Positions 20,093-29,339 of a stretch of DNA of 64,000 nt are shown here, piece after piece. The notes below the pieces were generated by a model that was given only the letters and a program-made list of their open reading frames with translations, was not told where the DNA came from and made no database searches. Location of the stretch: positions 3,534,501 through 3,598,500 of the forward strand of contig NZ_AP023247.1 in assembly GCF_016756535.1 (NCBI RefSeq). The letters are read 5' to 3'. Made by a program: the position numbers and the translations under genes. Source of the stretch: Mesorhizobium sp. 131-2-1 (GTDB lineage: Bacteria > Pseudomonadota > Alphaproteobacteria > Rhizobiales > Rhizobiaceae). Numbering within the stretch: position 1 is the stretch's first letter; the number at the start of each line of letters is the position of its first letter.

Positions 20093-20962
20093 CTATTTCT
20101 CCAGGCGGGCGAGCAGCGAGGACGTGTCCCAGCGCCGGCCGCCCATCGCCTGCACATCCTTGTAGAACTGGTCGACGAGCGCCGTCACCGGCAGCTTGGC
20201 GCCGTTGCGATCGGCCTCCGCCAGGCAGATGCCGAGATCCTTGCGCATCCAGTCGACGGCGAAGCCGAAATCATATTTGCCGGCATTCATCGTCTTGTGC
20301 CGGTTTTCCATCTGCCAGGAGCCGGCCGCACCCTTGGAGATCACCTCGATCACCTTCTCGATGTCGAGCCCGGCCTTCTTGCCGAAATGGATACCCTCGG
20401 CCAGTCCCTGGACGAGGCCGGCAATGGTGATCTGGTTGATCATCTTGGTGAGCTGGCCGGCGCCCGCCGGCCCCATCAGCCCGACCATGCGGGCAAAAGC
20501 CTCGATGACGGGTTTCGCCTTGTCGAAAGCTGCCTGCTCGCCGCCCACCATGACCGTCAGCACGCCGTTCTCGGCGCCAGCCTGACCGCCTGAGACCGGC
20601 GCGTCGAGGAAGGAGAAGCCGGCCTTCCGGGCGGCTTCATCCAGGTCGCGTGCGACCTCGGCCGATGCGGTGGTGTTGTCGATGAAGACGGAGCCTTTCT
20701 TCATCGAGGCGAATGCGCCCTTGGCACCTGTCGTGACCGAGCGCAGGTCGTCGTCATTGCCGACGCAGGAGAAAACAAAATCCTTGCCGTCGGCCGCTTC
20801 GGCCGGCGTCAGCGCCAGCCTGCCGCCATGCTGAGCGACCCACTGCTCGGCCTTTGCCGTGGTGCGGTTGTAGACAGTGACGTCGTGGCCGCCCTTGTTG
20901 CTGAGGTGCCCGGCCATCGGATAGCCCATGACGCCAAGACCGAGAAATGCCACCGATGCCAT
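20093..20962 (-). CDS. NAD(P)-dependent beta-hydroxyacid dehydrogenase (3-hydroxyisobutyrate dehydrogenase-like)
   Basis: The 289-residue protein has the Rossmann entry VAFLGLGVMGYPMAGHL, the substrate loop DAPVSGGQAGAENG and a conserved catalytic Lys in GAGQLTKMINQ. These are hallmarks of the 3-hydroxyisobutyrate, tartronate-semialdehyde and glyoxylate reductase group; the substrate is open. The ATG at 20962 follows GGAAGG and the motif begins at once; the in-frame start at 21004 is not needed. It follows the amino-acid ABC permease genes on the same strand. Confidence 0.9.
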   Translation of the reverse strand: MASVAFLGLGVMGYPMAGHLSNKGGHDVTVYNRTTAKAEQWVAQHGGRLALTPAEAADGKDFVFSCVGNDDDLRSVTTGAKGAFASMKKGSVFIDNTTASAEVARDLDEAARKAGFSFLDAPVSGGQAGAENGVLTVMVGGEQAAFDKAKPVIEAFARMVGLMGPAGAGQLTKMINQITIAGLVQGLAEGIHFGKKAGLDIEKVIEVISKGAAGSWQMENRHKTMNAGKYDFGFAVDWMRKDLGICLAEADRNGAKLPVTALVDQFYKDVQAMGGRRWDTSSLLARLEK

Positions 20963-21075
20963 AAGCTTGCCTTCCAAAACGGGAACCAGATTTTGCTGGC
21001 GCAAGCTCTAGGACATGCGACGAATTCGTCAAGACGGGGGATGCTCCATCGACTGGTGCAGAAAGGCGGTTTCGA

Positions 21076-21906
21076 TCAGCGCTTAAGGTGAATGGTGATC
21101 CGGCGTTCGATCCATTCGATCGCGTGACGCAGCACCTCGACCATGACCAGATACACGACGGCGACCCAGATATAGGCCTGAATATCGAAGGTGCGGGAGT
21201 AGGTGAGTTTTGCCATGCCCATCAGGTCGTACACGGTGATGATGGCGACGATCGCGGACGCCTTGATCATCAGAATAAGCTCGTTGCCATAGGGCCGCAG
21301 TGCAACGACCAATGCTTGCGGCAGGATGATCTTCCACAACGTCTGCAACTTGTGCAGGCCGAGCGAGGCAGCACCCTCCCACTGGCCCTTCGGCACGCTT
21401 TCAATGGCGCCGCGCAGGATTTCGGCCTGATAGGCAGCCGTGTTGAGGGCAAAGGCAAAGACGCCGCAGTTGAACGCCTCGCGGAAAAAGCCCCAGAGAC
21501 CAACCACCTCAAGTTGCGGCTTGAACGAGCCGACCCCATAATAGACCAGGAAGGTTTGGACGAGCAGCGGCGTACCGCGGAAAAAATAGACGTAACAATA
21601 GGCAAGACCGGACAGGATGCGGTTCTTCGACATGCGCGCATAGGCGACCGGAAGTGACAGTATGGCGCCAAGGACAATCGAAATGCCTACCAGCGAAAGC
21701 GTGACACCGAGCCCTTCCAGGTAGCTGGGGCCGTACTTGGCAATGAGTTCGCTGTTCCAGGCGAAAGCCAGGTAGGCGGCAATGCCGCCGCCAGCGGCAA
21801 TCCAGACGCCTATCAGCAGGTAGCCGACAATGCGGGAACGAGGCCAGCCACGTGCTCGCGGGGGAGGCCGTTCCACAACGCTCTTGGCATCGGTGGCAAC
21901 GCTCAT
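21076..21906 (-). CDS. Polar amino-acid ABC transporter permease (HisM-like)
   Basis: The 276-residue inner-membrane protein has about five to six membrane segments and the amino-acid permease signature (YVYFFRGTPLLVQTFLVYYG, then EILRGAIESVPKGQWEGAASLGL, the EAA loop). Its ATG overlaps the stop of the upstream permease (ATGA, 21903-21906), so the two are translationally coupled. It pairs with the gene at 21903 to form the channel. No ATP-binding subunit gene is adjacent. Confidence 0.93.
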   Translation of the reverse strand: MSVATDAKSVVERPPPRARGWPRSRIVGYLLIGVWIAAGGGIAAYLAFAWNSELIAKYGPSYLEGLGVTLSLVGISIVLGAILSLPVAYARMSKNRILSGLAYCYVYFFRGTPLLVQTFLVYYGVGSFKPQLEVVGLWGFFREAFNCGVFAFALNTAAYQAEILRGAIESVPKGQWEGAASLGLHKLQTLWKIILPQALVVALRPYGNELILMIKASAIVAIITVYDLMGMAKLTYSRTFDIQAYIWVAVVYLVMVEVLRHAIEWIERRITIHLKR

Positions 21907-22616
21907 CGCCGTGCCTCACGCTGGGCAAGCGAGCGCTGTATGGCGCCGGTGGCGAAGGATGAAATGACCGCCAAAACAAGAAATACCACTGCGGCCACAC
22001 TGAAGAACAGGAATGTGTGTTTGGTGACGCGTGCGGCCACGCCGGCTTGACGGAGCGTTTCAGCCAAACCGACCACCGACACCAGCGACGTGTCCTTGAG
22101 CAGGCTCAGCCAGCAATTCTCCAGGCCCGGAAAGGCGATGCGAACCAATTGCGGCAAAATCACTTTGCGCATCGTTTGCCCGTATGAAAGGCCAACTGCG
22201 TAGCCGCCCTCATACTGGCCCTTTGGGATGGCCCGGAAGGCTGAAAGGAATACCTCGCTGGCATAGGCCGAAAAGATGATGGCAAGCACAATCATGCCGG
22301 CGACGAAGGCGTTGACGTCGATGGTCGCCTCGGGTCTTACCAGTCTGATGAGATATTGCAGAATCAGCGGGCCGCCGAAAAAAAACAGAAACAGCGTCAC
22401 CAGTTCGGGCAATCCACGGAAGATCGTCGTGTAGATATTGGCGGCGATGCGTAGCGAGGGTTCCTCGGATTGTTTTCCCAGAGCTACAAAAAAACCAATC
22501 GTCAAACCGATTGGTAGGGTTGCGAGAGCCAGAAGAACGGTGACAGCAGCCCCTGAGACGATGTCGTCAAGCCAGCCATCGGGTCCCCAACTGAGAAGCG
22601 TCCATACGCTCAGCAT
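21903..22616 (-). CDS. Polar amino-acid ABC transporter permease (HisQ-like)
   Basis: The 237-residue membrane protein carries the same family marks (TIFRGLPELVTLFLFFFGGP; SAFRAIPKGQYEGGYAVGLS as the EAA loop). The ATG at 22616 is preferred to 22667 because it precedes the first membrane segment directly. It lies downstream of the substrate-binding protein gene, separated by a strong intercistronic hairpin, and is coupled to the next permease. Confidence 0.92.
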   Translation of the reverse strand: MLSVWTLLSWGPDGWLDDIVSGAAVTVLLALATLPIGLTIGFFVALGKQSEEPSLRIAANIYTTIFRGLPELVTLFLFFFGGPLILQYLIRLVRPEATIDVNAFVAGMIVLAIIFSAYASEVFLSAFRAIPKGQYEGGYAVGLSYGQTMRKVILPQLVRIAFPGLENCWLSLLKDTSLVSVVGLAETLRQAGVAARVTKHTFLFFSVAAVVFLVLAVISSFATGAIQRSLAQREARR

Positions 22617-22693
22617 CCGCTCGCCTATTCTCCCACATTCGCTCTTTTGAGAGCCACGTCGCGGCACCCCTCGTGCCCGACCCGTTCTTGCGA

Positions 22694-22718
22694 GAACGGC
22701 GGGAAAATCCCGCCGTTC
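22694..22718 (-). promoter_or_regulatory. Intercistronic hairpin between binding-protein and permease genes
   Basis: A perfect 11-bp stem (GAACGGCGGGA / TCCCGCCGTTC) with a three-base loop sits between the binding-protein stop and the permease start. There is no T-run after it on the minus strand. Hairpins in this position often stabilise the binding-protein message and lower expression of the permeases. Confidence 0.7.
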
Positions 22719-22738
22719 CTGTCGTCAACCCTGGCGGA

Positions 22739-23521
22739 TCAGGAATCGCCGCCGTAGACGTCGAACTTGAAGTACTTGTCGTTGATTTCCTTGTATTTTC
22801 CGTTGGCGCGAATGGCGTCGATCGCGGCATTGAACTGGTTGACCAAGTCGGTCTCGCCCTTGCGCACGGCAATGCCAGCGCCCGGACCATGGATCTCGAC
22901 GACCGGCTTGATCGCCCCGACCAGCTTGCAGCAGGCGCCGTCGGGCGAATCCAGCCACTGCTGCAGCACGACGATGTCGTCATTGGCGGCATCGAGGCGG
23001 CCATTGGCGAGGTCGAGCTGGTATTCCTGCGCGGTCGGATAGGGCTTGACCGTGCTGTCGGTGTAAGTCTTGGTCGCGTAGTTGAAGTGCGTGGTCGAGG
23101 CCTGCACGCCGATCGTCTTGCCGGCCAGGTCTTCCTTGGTCACGCCCTTGATGTCGCTGTCCTTCGGCGCGACGATCGCCGGCGGCGTGTTGTAGTATTT
23201 GTGGGTGAAATCGACCTTTTCGGCGCGCTCGGGCGTGATCGACATCGAGGCGATGATGGCGTCGAATTTGCCGGCCTGCAGTGCTGGGATGATGCCGTCC
23301 CAATCCTGGGCGACAAAGGTGCACTTGACCTTCATCTCGTCGCAGAGCGCCTTGGCGATATCGACGTCGAAACCAACGAGCTGGCCGTCGGCGGTCAAGT
23401 TGTTGAAGGGCGGATATGCGCCTTCGGTACCGATTCGCAGGGTCTTTTCCTGAGCCTGGGCAACGCCAAGCGTCAGCAGCGCGGCCGAAGCGGCGAGCGC
23501 AATACGCAGTGCAATACGCAT
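22739..23521 (-). CDS. Periplasmic polar amino-acid-binding protein of ABC transporter
   Basis: The 260-residue protein has a signal peptide (RIALRIALAASAALLTLGVAQAQ) and a bilobed SBP_bac_3 domain: LRIGTEGAYPPFNNLTADGQ, GFDVDIAKALCDEMKV, FDAIIASMSITPERAEKVDFT. This is the lysine/arginine/ornithine/histidine-binding group; exact ligand unknown. The ATG at 23521 follows GAGAGGA; an open frame upstream to 23668 would hide the signal peptide. It heads a minus-strand operon with two permeases. Confidence 0.93.
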   Translation of the reverse strand: MRIALRIALAASAALLTLGVAQAQEKTLRIGTEGAYPPFNNLTADGQLVGFDVDIAKALCDEMKVKCTFVAQDWDGIIPALQAGKFDAIIASMSITPERAEKVDFTHKYYNTPPAIVAPKDSDIKGVTKEDLAGKTIGVQASTTHFNYATKTYTDSTVKPYPTAQEYQLDLANGRLDAANDDIVVLQQWLDSPDGACCKLVGAIKPVVEIHGPGAGIAVRKGETDLVNQFNAAIDAIRANGKYKEINDKYFKFDVYGGDS

Positions 23522-23734
23522 GATAATCCTCTCATAGTATCCCGGCCGCTGTTCCGTGCGGCTCTGTGAGCGGTGCTTTTGACCGCCCGCTGGCGGCGAT
23601 ACTCCCACTCTTTCCCCGAAAAAAGCAACTGCAAAACAATGGCTCTGCGGATTTGCGCCACCGGCCAAACATGACGCAAGGTTAGAGGCCGGGAAGAAGA
23701 TTAGCGGCGGCCGAAAGTCATTTCGCCGGCGCGC

Positions 23735-24244
23735 TCAGCGCCTCAAGCCCGAGACGCTTTCGACGAAGTCGGCTATCGATTTGACGTCGTCGAGATCGAA
23801 GACCGGCAGGCTCCCGCCTTCGGCCGCGAAGTCCGCGGCGATGGCGACGATGTTGGGATCATTGACGGACAGCGGCGTCCTGTCCTTGGCCTCGAGGCGG
23901 CGTGTCTCGATCTTCTTGTGCGCCTCGCGCTTGTAGCCTTCGACCAGTACGATGTCGGATGGCGCCAACCGCGCCAGGATCGCCTCCAGCGTCGGCTCGT
24001 CCTCATTGCGCAGTTCGTGCATCAGCGCCCAGCGCCGGCCCGACACGACCGCGACCTCGGTGGCGCCTGCCTCGCGGTGGCGAAAGCTATCCGCGCCAGG
24101 CTTGTCGATGTCGAAATCATGATGGGCGTGCTTGACCGTCGAGACTGTCCAGCCGCGCCGCACCAGCTCGGCGACCAGCTTCTCGGTCAGTGTCGTCTTG
24201 CCGGAATTCTTCCAGCCGGTGATGCCAAAAACGCGTCTGTTCAT
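23735..24244 (-). CDS. mobB: Molybdopterin-guanine dinucleotide biosynthesis adaptor protein MobB
   Basis: The 169-residue protein is a P-loop GTP-binding adaptor (GWKNSGKTTL, residues 10-18) with VKHAHHDFDIDKPGADSFRHREAGA, the classic MobB pattern. It helps MobA attach GMP to molybdopterin. Its ATG overlaps the mobA stop (ATGA at 24241-24244), so the pair is coupled. The true start is 24244; the frame is open to 24610 only because it reads through mobA. Confidence 0.94.
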   Translation of the reverse strand: MNRRVFGITGWKNSGKTTLTEKLVAELVRRGWTVSTVKHAHHDFDIDKPGADSFRHREAGATEVAVVSGRRWALMHELRNEDEPTLEAILARLAPSDIVLVEGYKREAHKKIETRRLEAKDRTPLSVNDPNIVAIAADFAAEGGSLPVFDLDDVKSIADFVESVSGLRR

Positions 24245-24867
24245 CCTTCGATGCTCTGCAACAGTCGCTCGGCGATCGCAAGGTCGTCCGGCGTGTTGAT
24301 GTTGAAGAACGGATCGATCTGCTGCCCGCCCGACGCCAGCATTGGAAACTCTACCTCGACGACGTCGTGCCGGTCGATGAATGTGGAGACCCGACGATTG
24401 TCCTCGTCGACCAGGAACCGGCGCAATGCGTCGTGCAAGCCGAGCGGCCAGAGCGCGAAGGTCGGATGCCGCCTGCCGCCGGAGCTGGCGACAGCGATCG
24501 CCCCGCGCTTTGTGGCGGCGGCCGCAGCCAGCCGCTCGACCATACTCTTTGGGAAAAAAGGCGTGTCGCCGGCGACGGTGACGACGGCGTCGCAGGCGAT
24601 CGACGCCCACTCCATGCCGGTCAGGATCCCGGCAAGCGGCCCGGCGTAGCCTTCGACCGTATCGGCAAGCACCGGCAGCCCGAACCCGGCGAAGCGCGCG
24701 GGATCGCCGTTGGCGCTCAGCGCCAGCGGCCCGACCTGTGGAACGAGGCGCTTAACTACGTGGTCGAGCAGGCTGCGGCCGCCTAGCGCAAGCAGGGTCT
24801 TGTCGCCGCCGCCCATGCGCCGTGACTGGCCGCCGGCCAGGATGATGCCCGCTATGTTCTGGTCCAT
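24241..24867 (-). CDS. mobA: Molybdenum cofactor guanylyltransferase MobA
   Basis: MobA transfers GMP from GTP to molybdopterin to make the MGD cofactor used by the DMSO-reductase family. The 208-residue protein has the nucleotidyltransferase entry IAGIILAGGQSRRMGGGDK and the VTVAGDTPF metal-binding Asp. It is upstream of and coupled to mobB. moaA lies 3 kb away on the same strand. Confidence 0.95.
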   Translation of the reverse strand: MDQNIAGIILAGGQSRRMGGGDKTLLALGGRSLLDHVVKRLVPQVGPLALSANGDPARFAGFGLPVLADTVEGYAGPLAGILTGMEWASIACDAVVTVAGDTPFFPKSMVERLAAAAATKRGAIAVASSGGRRHPTFALWPLGLHDALRRFLVDEDNRRVSTFIDRHDVVEVEFPMLASGGQQIDPFFNINTPDDLAIAERLLQSIEG

Positions 24868-24924
24868 GGTGCGCTGTCTTCTCGCTCCCCGGATCGCAAG
24901 ATCTCGGCGATCCTTGGGGCTGGC

Positions 24925-25854
24925 CTATATGCCGTCCGGCGCCATGTCAGGTCCAGCGCTTTCGGCGGCGGTCTGCCGCCGGCCGACAATGCGCTCGCGG
25001 TAGAGCGCGTAAAGGCCGGAGCCGACGATGATGGTGGCGCCGACGATCATCGGCAGGTCGGGGACATCGGAGAAGATGACAAGGCCGAGCAGGATCGACC
25101 AGAGCAGGGCGGTGTAGCGGAACGGCGCGATGAAGGAGATGTCGCCGGAGCGCATCGCCATGATGATGAACTGGTAGCCGATCAGCACCAGCACCGCGGC
25201 CAGTGCGAGGAGCGCCGTGGCCTTGCCGCTCATCGGCGTCCAGCCGCCCATCGGCGCAAGCAGCGCCGCGCCCAGCACCGTCATGGCCAGCGCCGTGGCG
25301 GTCGACACCAACAGCGTCGGGATCTCTTGCGGGATGCGCCTGGTGGAGAGATCGCGCACCGCGCAGCAGGCGACGCTTGCCAGCGCCAGCAGCGAATAGA
25401 CGCTGAAGCCTTCAAAGCCGGGGCGCACGATGATGAGCACCCCGGCAAAACCGACGGCGATCGCCAGCCAGCGCCGCCAGCCGACGCCTTCGTTGAAGAA
25501 CAGCGCCGCGCCCATCGTCACCGCCAGCGGCAGCGCCTGCAGCACGGCCGAGACATTGGCGATCGGCAGATGCGCCAGCGCGACCAGGAAGGAGACCGTT
25601 GCGCCGGCTTCGCCGGCCACTCGCATCGCCACCATCGGCTGCAGCATCGAGCGTGGCGTGGCCAGCGCTCCGCGCTGCCAGGCAAGCAAGCCGACGAACA
25701 GCGAGGCGAAGGCGCCCCGGATCAGCATGACCTGCGCCATGTTCATCGATTCTGAGGAGAATTTGGTGATCGCGTCGTTGAGGGTGAAGCCGACCATGGC
25801 CACCATCATGAACAGCGCGCCGCGCAGGTTTGGCGAAAGGGGCAAGGGCGTCAC
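24925..25854 (-). CDS. EamA/DMT family transporter
   Basis: The 309-residue protein has ten predicted membrane segments in two EamA halves (MMVAMVGFTLNDAITKF at the start of the first; ALAAVLVLIGYQFIIMAMR in the second). These carriers export amino acids or other metabolites. The substrate cannot be assigned. It is upstream of mobA by 57 bases on the same strand. Confidence 0.87.
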   Translation of the reverse strand: MTPLPLSPNLRGALFMMVAMVGFTLNDAITKFSSESMNMAQVMLIRGAFASLFVGLLAWQRGALATPRSMLQPMVAMRVAGEAGATVSFLVALAHLPIANVSAVLQALPLAVTMGAALFFNEGVGWRRWLAIAVGFAGVLIIVRPGFEGFSVYSLLALASVACCAVRDLSTRRIPQEIPTLLVSTATALAMTVLGAALLAPMGGWTPMSGKATALLALAAVLVLIGYQFIIMAMRSGDISFIAPFRYTALLWSILLGLVIFSDVPDLPMIVGATIIVGSGLYALYRERIVGRRQTAAESAGPDMAPDGI

Positions 25855-25965
25855 CGGTTTGCTTTGGATCAGCCTCTATCAGCCGGCAGCAAAACAGCAA
25901 CGTCAAAGGACTGGGCCACGGCTCGCCGCCGAGGTCCCTAATCCTGCGTCGGTGATGGGCTGACC

Positions 25966-26322
25966 TTACTTCGGCGTCAGCACCTCGGTGCCGCTGCCGT
26001 CCTTGCCGGCGATGGTCCACAGCCCGTGCAATGAGCCGTCTTTCTCCACCTTGTAGACCACCAGGCCGATCTCCTGGCCCATCACATAGCCGGCGGAGAA
26101 GGCATTGTCGTTGCGCATGCAGATGCCGTCGGATGACGAGCCGCCCGTTTCCCAGTGGATGGTGCAGGTCGTCTCGCTGGTCAGCGTGATGGTCGCCTCG
26201 CCGCCATAGGCGGAGCCGTCAAAATTTGTGCCGGCGACCGTGTATTTGCCGCCGATCGACTGTGCCGCCGCCGGCGCCGCCGCGAGGCCGAGCATTGCGA
26301 GAGAAAGGATGAATTTGCGCAT
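25966..26322 (-). CDS. Secreted small protein of unknown function
   Basis: The 118-residue product has a signal peptide (MRKFILSLAMLGLAAAPAAAQ) followed by about 97 residues rich in beta-forming and Gly residues (GGKYTVAGTNFDGSAYGGEATITL), with two cysteines that could form one disulphide (TTCTIHW and GICMRND). It looks periplasmic. I do not recognise the family. It lies between the EamA transporter and another small secreted protein on the same strand. Confidence 0.75.
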   Translation of the reverse strand: MRKFILSLAMLGLAAAPAAAQSIGGKYTVAGTNFDGSAYGGEATITLTSETTCTIHWETGGSSSDGICMRNDNAFSAGYVMGQEIGLVVYKVEKDGSLHGLWTIAGKDGSGTEVLTPK

Positions 26323-26438
26323 GTTGTATTCCCCCCTTCGAGCAAAAATCGCTGCCGGCAGAAGCTAGGCCGGAACCTATTGCCGGTAAATCGGGCCGCG
26401 ACTTACAGACAGGATAATTTTGCAGTCCGGCCGGATCT

Positions 26439-26912
26439 TCACGGGCCCTTCAGGCTGCCGGCGATGGCGCCGACGAGCGGATCGTATTTCGATTTCAGCG
26501 CCGGCGGATATTCGATCCAGACCGTGCGGACCACACCGTCCCTCCCGAACAGGCGACGCTCGTAGAAGATGGTATCGCCCTTGAAGCCCGACAGCACGGC
26601 CCAGTCCTTGCCGGCCTTGCCGTAGGTGACCTTGAAGCCCGGTTCGGTGCTGGCTTTTTCGGCGGCGACGAAGCTTTTCGGCGTGTCGTCATCGATGTTG
26701 AGGATGCCCGAGCAGGTCAGGCTGGCGCCGTCGGGCGCGCTCCATTGCTGCCCGTCGCCATTTTCCGGCTCGGGCTCGCGGATGCTGAAGATGTCGTCCG
26801 GAAAGGTGCAGACGGTGCCGAAGCGCTGATTGGTGTAGGTGAATTGCCCGGCGCCGGCCGAAGTTGCCGCGCTCACGGCCGCGAGCGCCAGGATCGGGAA
26901 AAGACGCTTCAT
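26439..26912 (-). CDS. Secreted protein of unknown function
   Basis: The 157-residue product has a signal peptide (MKRLFPILALAAVSAATSAGAG), two cysteines (GTVCTFPDD, LTCSGILN) and a tail reading LVGAIAGSLKGP. The pattern of a short periplasmic domain with FERRLFGRDGVVRTVWIEYP-like strands resembles small conserved rhizobial exported proteins, but I cannot name the family. It is 54 bases downstream of moaA on the same strand. Confidence 0.75.
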   Translation of the reverse strand: MKRLFPILALAAVSAATSAGAGQFTYTNQRFGTVCTFPDDIFSIREPEPENGDGQQWSAPDGASLTCSGILNIDDDTPKSFVAAEKASTEPGFKVTYGKAGKDWAVLSGFKGDTIFYERRLFGRDGVVRTVWIEYPPALKSKYDPLVGAIAGSLKGP

Positions 26913-26966
26913 GCAAGCCTCCAGCCAATGACGGGAGGCGATCCTTGCACGAAACCGGCGAGAAAA

Positions 26967-27962
26967 TCAGCCGCCGGTGACGCTCATATGCCGGGACACC
27001 GAAGGCCGGCTTGTGCGGCGATCGATGATGAAGTCATGCCCCTTGGGCTTGCGCCCGATCGCCTCGTCGATTGCCGCCGAGACCAGTTCGTTGCCTTCGG
27101 ACGCACGCAACGGCGCCCGGAGGTCGGCGGCGTCTTCCTGGCCCAGGCACATGTAGAGCGTGCCGGTGCAGGTCAGCCTGACGCGGTTGCAGCTTTCGCA
27201 GAAATTATGCGTCATCGGGGTGATGAAGCCGAGCCTGCCACCGGTTTCGGCGACATGGACATAGCGTGCAGGCCCGCCGGTCTTGTAGGGGATGTCGGTC
27301 AGCGTGAACTGGCGTTCAAGCTGAGCCCGAAGCAGCGACAAAGGCAGATACTGGTCGGTGCGGTCGGCGTCGATCTCACCCATCGGCATGGTCTCGATGA
27401 CGGTGAGGTCCATGCCGCGGCCATGCGCCCAGCGCAGCATTTCCGGCAGCTCCAGATCGTTGAAGTCCTTCAGCGCCACGGCGTTGAGCTTGACCTTCAG
27501 CCCTGCCGCCTGCGCGGCGTCGATGCCTTCCATGACCTTTCCGAGATGGCCCCAGCGAGTGATCTGGTGGAATTTGTCGGCGTCGAGCGTGTCCAGCGAG
27601 ACGTTGATGCGCCTGACCCCGCAATCGGCGAGTTCGGCGGCAAAGCGCGACAGCTGCGAGCCGTTTGTGGTCAGCGTCAGCTCTTCCAGCGCGCCGCTCT
27701 TCAGATGGCGCGACAGCTGGTGCACCAGATGCATGATGTTCTTTCGCACCAGCGGCTCGCCGCCGGTGAGACGCAACTTCCGCACACCCTTTTCGATGAA
27801 GACGGTGCAGAGCCGGTCGAGCTCCTCCAGTGACAGGAGGTCCTTCTTGGGCAGGAAGGTCATGTCCTCGGCCATGCAATAGGTGCAGCGGAAATCGCAG
27901 CGGTCGGTGACCGACACCCTGAGATAGCTGATCGTGCGACCGAAAGGATCGATCATGTCCAT
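26967..27962 (-). CDS. moaA: GTP 3',8-cyclase MoaA
   Basis: MoaA is the radical-SAM enzyme that starts molybdenum cofactor synthesis from GTP. The 331-residue protein has the SAM cluster cysteines Cys22, Cys26 and Cys29 (CDFRCTYC), a second C-terminal cluster ([14 protein letters not shown]) and the required terminal Gly-Gly. The ATG at 27962 follows GGAAG; an in-frame GTG at 27986 is less likely. It is divergent from the DUF971 gene. Confidence 0.96.
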   Translation of the reverse strand: MDMIDPFGRTISYLRVSVTDRCDFRCTYCMAEDMTFLPKKDLLSLEELDRLCTVFIEKGVRKLRLTGGEPLVRKNIMHLVHQLSRHLKSGALEELTLTTNGSQLSRFAAELADCGVRRINVSLDTLDADKFHQITRWGHLGKVMEGIDAAQAAGLKVKLNAVALKDFNDLELPEMLRWAHGRGMDLTVIETMPMGEIDADRTDQYLPLSLLRAQLERQFTLTDIPYKTGGPARYVHVAETGGRLGFITPMTHNFCESCNRVRLTCTGTLYMCLGQEDAADLRAPLRASEGNELVSAAIDEAIGRKPKGHDFIIDRRTSRPSVSRHMSVTGG

Positions 27963-28172
27963 GTTGCAAGCACTTCCCGTGGCCACGAGCAGCGGCGCTG
28001 CAGGCGTTATATATGGCTATGTGATACGATCCGCTGCTTCATTCAAGATAGCCGCTCTCGATCTTTGGTAACATTCCCTGGCCGACATTGCATGTCGGCT
28101 GCGCTCCAATGGCCTTTTCGCCTGGGGCGAAGCAGCGTAGGGAAGGTTGGAAATGACGCAGGAACCATCCGC

Positions 28173-28526
28173 ATGACCGCGCCGAAGGAACTCCGGGTCT
28201 CGAAGGACCGGAAGCTGCTTACCGTCACCTTTGCGGACCACCAGCCGTTCGAATTGCCGGCCGAGCTGCTGCGCGTGCTGTCGCCTTCGGCAGAGGTGCA
28301 GGGACATTCGCCGGAGCAGCGCGTGACCGTTCCCGGCAAGCGCAGTGTCGCCATCCTCAAGATCGAGCCGGTCGGCAACTATGCGGTGCGCATCACCTTC
28401 GACGATTTCCACGACACCGGGATATTCACGTGGAATTACCTGCACGTGCTGGGTCATGAGAAGGAAGCGCGCTGGAATGCCTATCTGGCGGAGCTGGCGG
28501 AAAAGGGCCTCAGCCGCGAGCGCTAG
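28173..28526 (+). CDS. DUF971 family protein
   Basis: The 117-residue protein matches DUF971 (gamma-butyrobetaine-hydroxylase-like N-terminal domain): LPAELLRVLSPSAEVQGH and YAVRITFDDFHDTGIFTWNY. Stand-alone members are common beside molybdenum cofactor and Fe-S genes. The function is not established; the position opposite moaA, near mobA/mobB, supports a role in cofactor or metal-centre work. The ATG at 28173 is chosen by family start; upstream in-frame ATG codons lack a fitting site. Confidence 0.85.
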   Translation: MTAPKELRVSKDRKLLTVTFADHQPFELPAELLRVLSPSAEVQGHSPEQRVTVPGKRSVAILKIEPVGNYAVRITFDDFHDTGIFTWNYLHVLGHEKEARWNAYLAELAEKGLSRER

Positions 28527-28576
28527 TGCGGTTCATCGTTTCATGGAAACGCTGAGCCGCCCTTTCCCTTCGTTTT

Positions 28577-28625
28577 GACGCAATTCCGGACGGAAAACCG
28601 TTTCACACTTTTCTTGGAATTGCTC
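28577..28625. repeat. Rhizobiales intergenic palindromic repeat
   Basis: An imperfect palindrome with ends GCAATTCC and GGAATTGC surrounds ACGGAAAACCGTTTCACACTT. I recognise this as a repeat element widespread between genes in Rhizobium, Mesorhizobium and Brucella. It can fold into a hairpin and lies between DUF971 and the next gene. Confidence 0.7.
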
Positions 28626-28701
28626 TAGGCCGAGCCATCCGCGCTGTCGTCAAGGCGTCATGGATGTGGAGTAGCGCCGGCAAAGGTTTGGAGACGGGAA
28701 T

Positions 28702-29313
28702 ATGTCGGTCATCACAACGGTCGAACAACTCGAGGCGCTTTACGGGGTTCCAGGCGAAGCCTCGATCGTCAAGGAACTCGACCACATCATCCCCGAATAC
28801 GCCGCCTTCATCGAGGCCTCGCCCTTCGCGGCGCTGGCGACCGCCGGGCCGGAAGGGCTTGATTGCTCGCCGCGCGGCGATCTCGCCGGCTTCGTGCGCA
28901 TCCATGATCCGAGGACGCTGATGATGCCGGACCGCCGCGGCAACAACCGCGCCGATTCGTTGAAGAACATCATCAGGGATCCGCGCGTCGGCCTGCTGTT
29001 CCTGGTGCCGGGCTCGGGCACCACGCTGCGCGTCAACGGCCATGCCCACATCACCACTGATGCCGAGCTCTGTGCCTCCTTCAGCGTCGACGACAAACCG
29101 GCGCGCTCGGTCACCGTCATTGCGGTCGATTCGGTCTATTTCCAGTGCGCCCGCGCCATCGTCCGTTCGGAACTGTGGAACCCGGCGAAACATGTTGATC
29201 CGAAAGCGTTGCCGACGCCTGGCCAAATACTGGAAATCACCAGCCGGAAAAACATCGACGGCGAAACCTACGACAGGGAATGGCCCGAGCGGGCGAAGAA
29301 GACGATGTGGTAG
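28702..29313 (+). CDS. Pyridoxamine 5'-phosphate oxidase-like FMN-binding protein
   Basis: The 203-residue protein has the split-barrel flavin fold: FAALATAGPEGLDCSPRGD, then TLMMPDRRGNNRADSLKNI and VGLLFLVPGSGTTLRVNG. This fits the MSMEG_1061/DR2398-type subgroup of putative FMN enzymes rather than true PNP oxidase. The reaction is unknown. It stands alone after the palindromic repeat. Confidence 0.85.
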   Translation: MSVITTVEQLEALYGVPGEASIVKELDHIIPEYAAFIEASPFAALATAGPEGLDCSPRGDLAGFVRIHDPRTLMMPDRRGNNRADSLKNIIRDPRVGLLFLVPGSGTTLRVNGHAHITTDAELCASFSVDDKPARSVTVIAVDSVYFQCARAIVRSELWNPAKHVDPKALPTPGQILEITSRKNIDGETYDREWPERAKKTMW

Positions 29314-29339
29314 ATTCAGGTGAGGCTGGCCTGCAAATG

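Noticed and set aside
23735..24610. A longer mobB starting near 24610
   Set aside because: The upstream part of that frame only reads through mobA out of frame. The MobB motif starts at 24244, coupled to the mobA stop.
28153..28175. Small frame starting at the ATG at 28153 before DUF971
   Set aside because: It ends after seven codons and overlaps the DUF971 start in another frame; more likely part of the leader.
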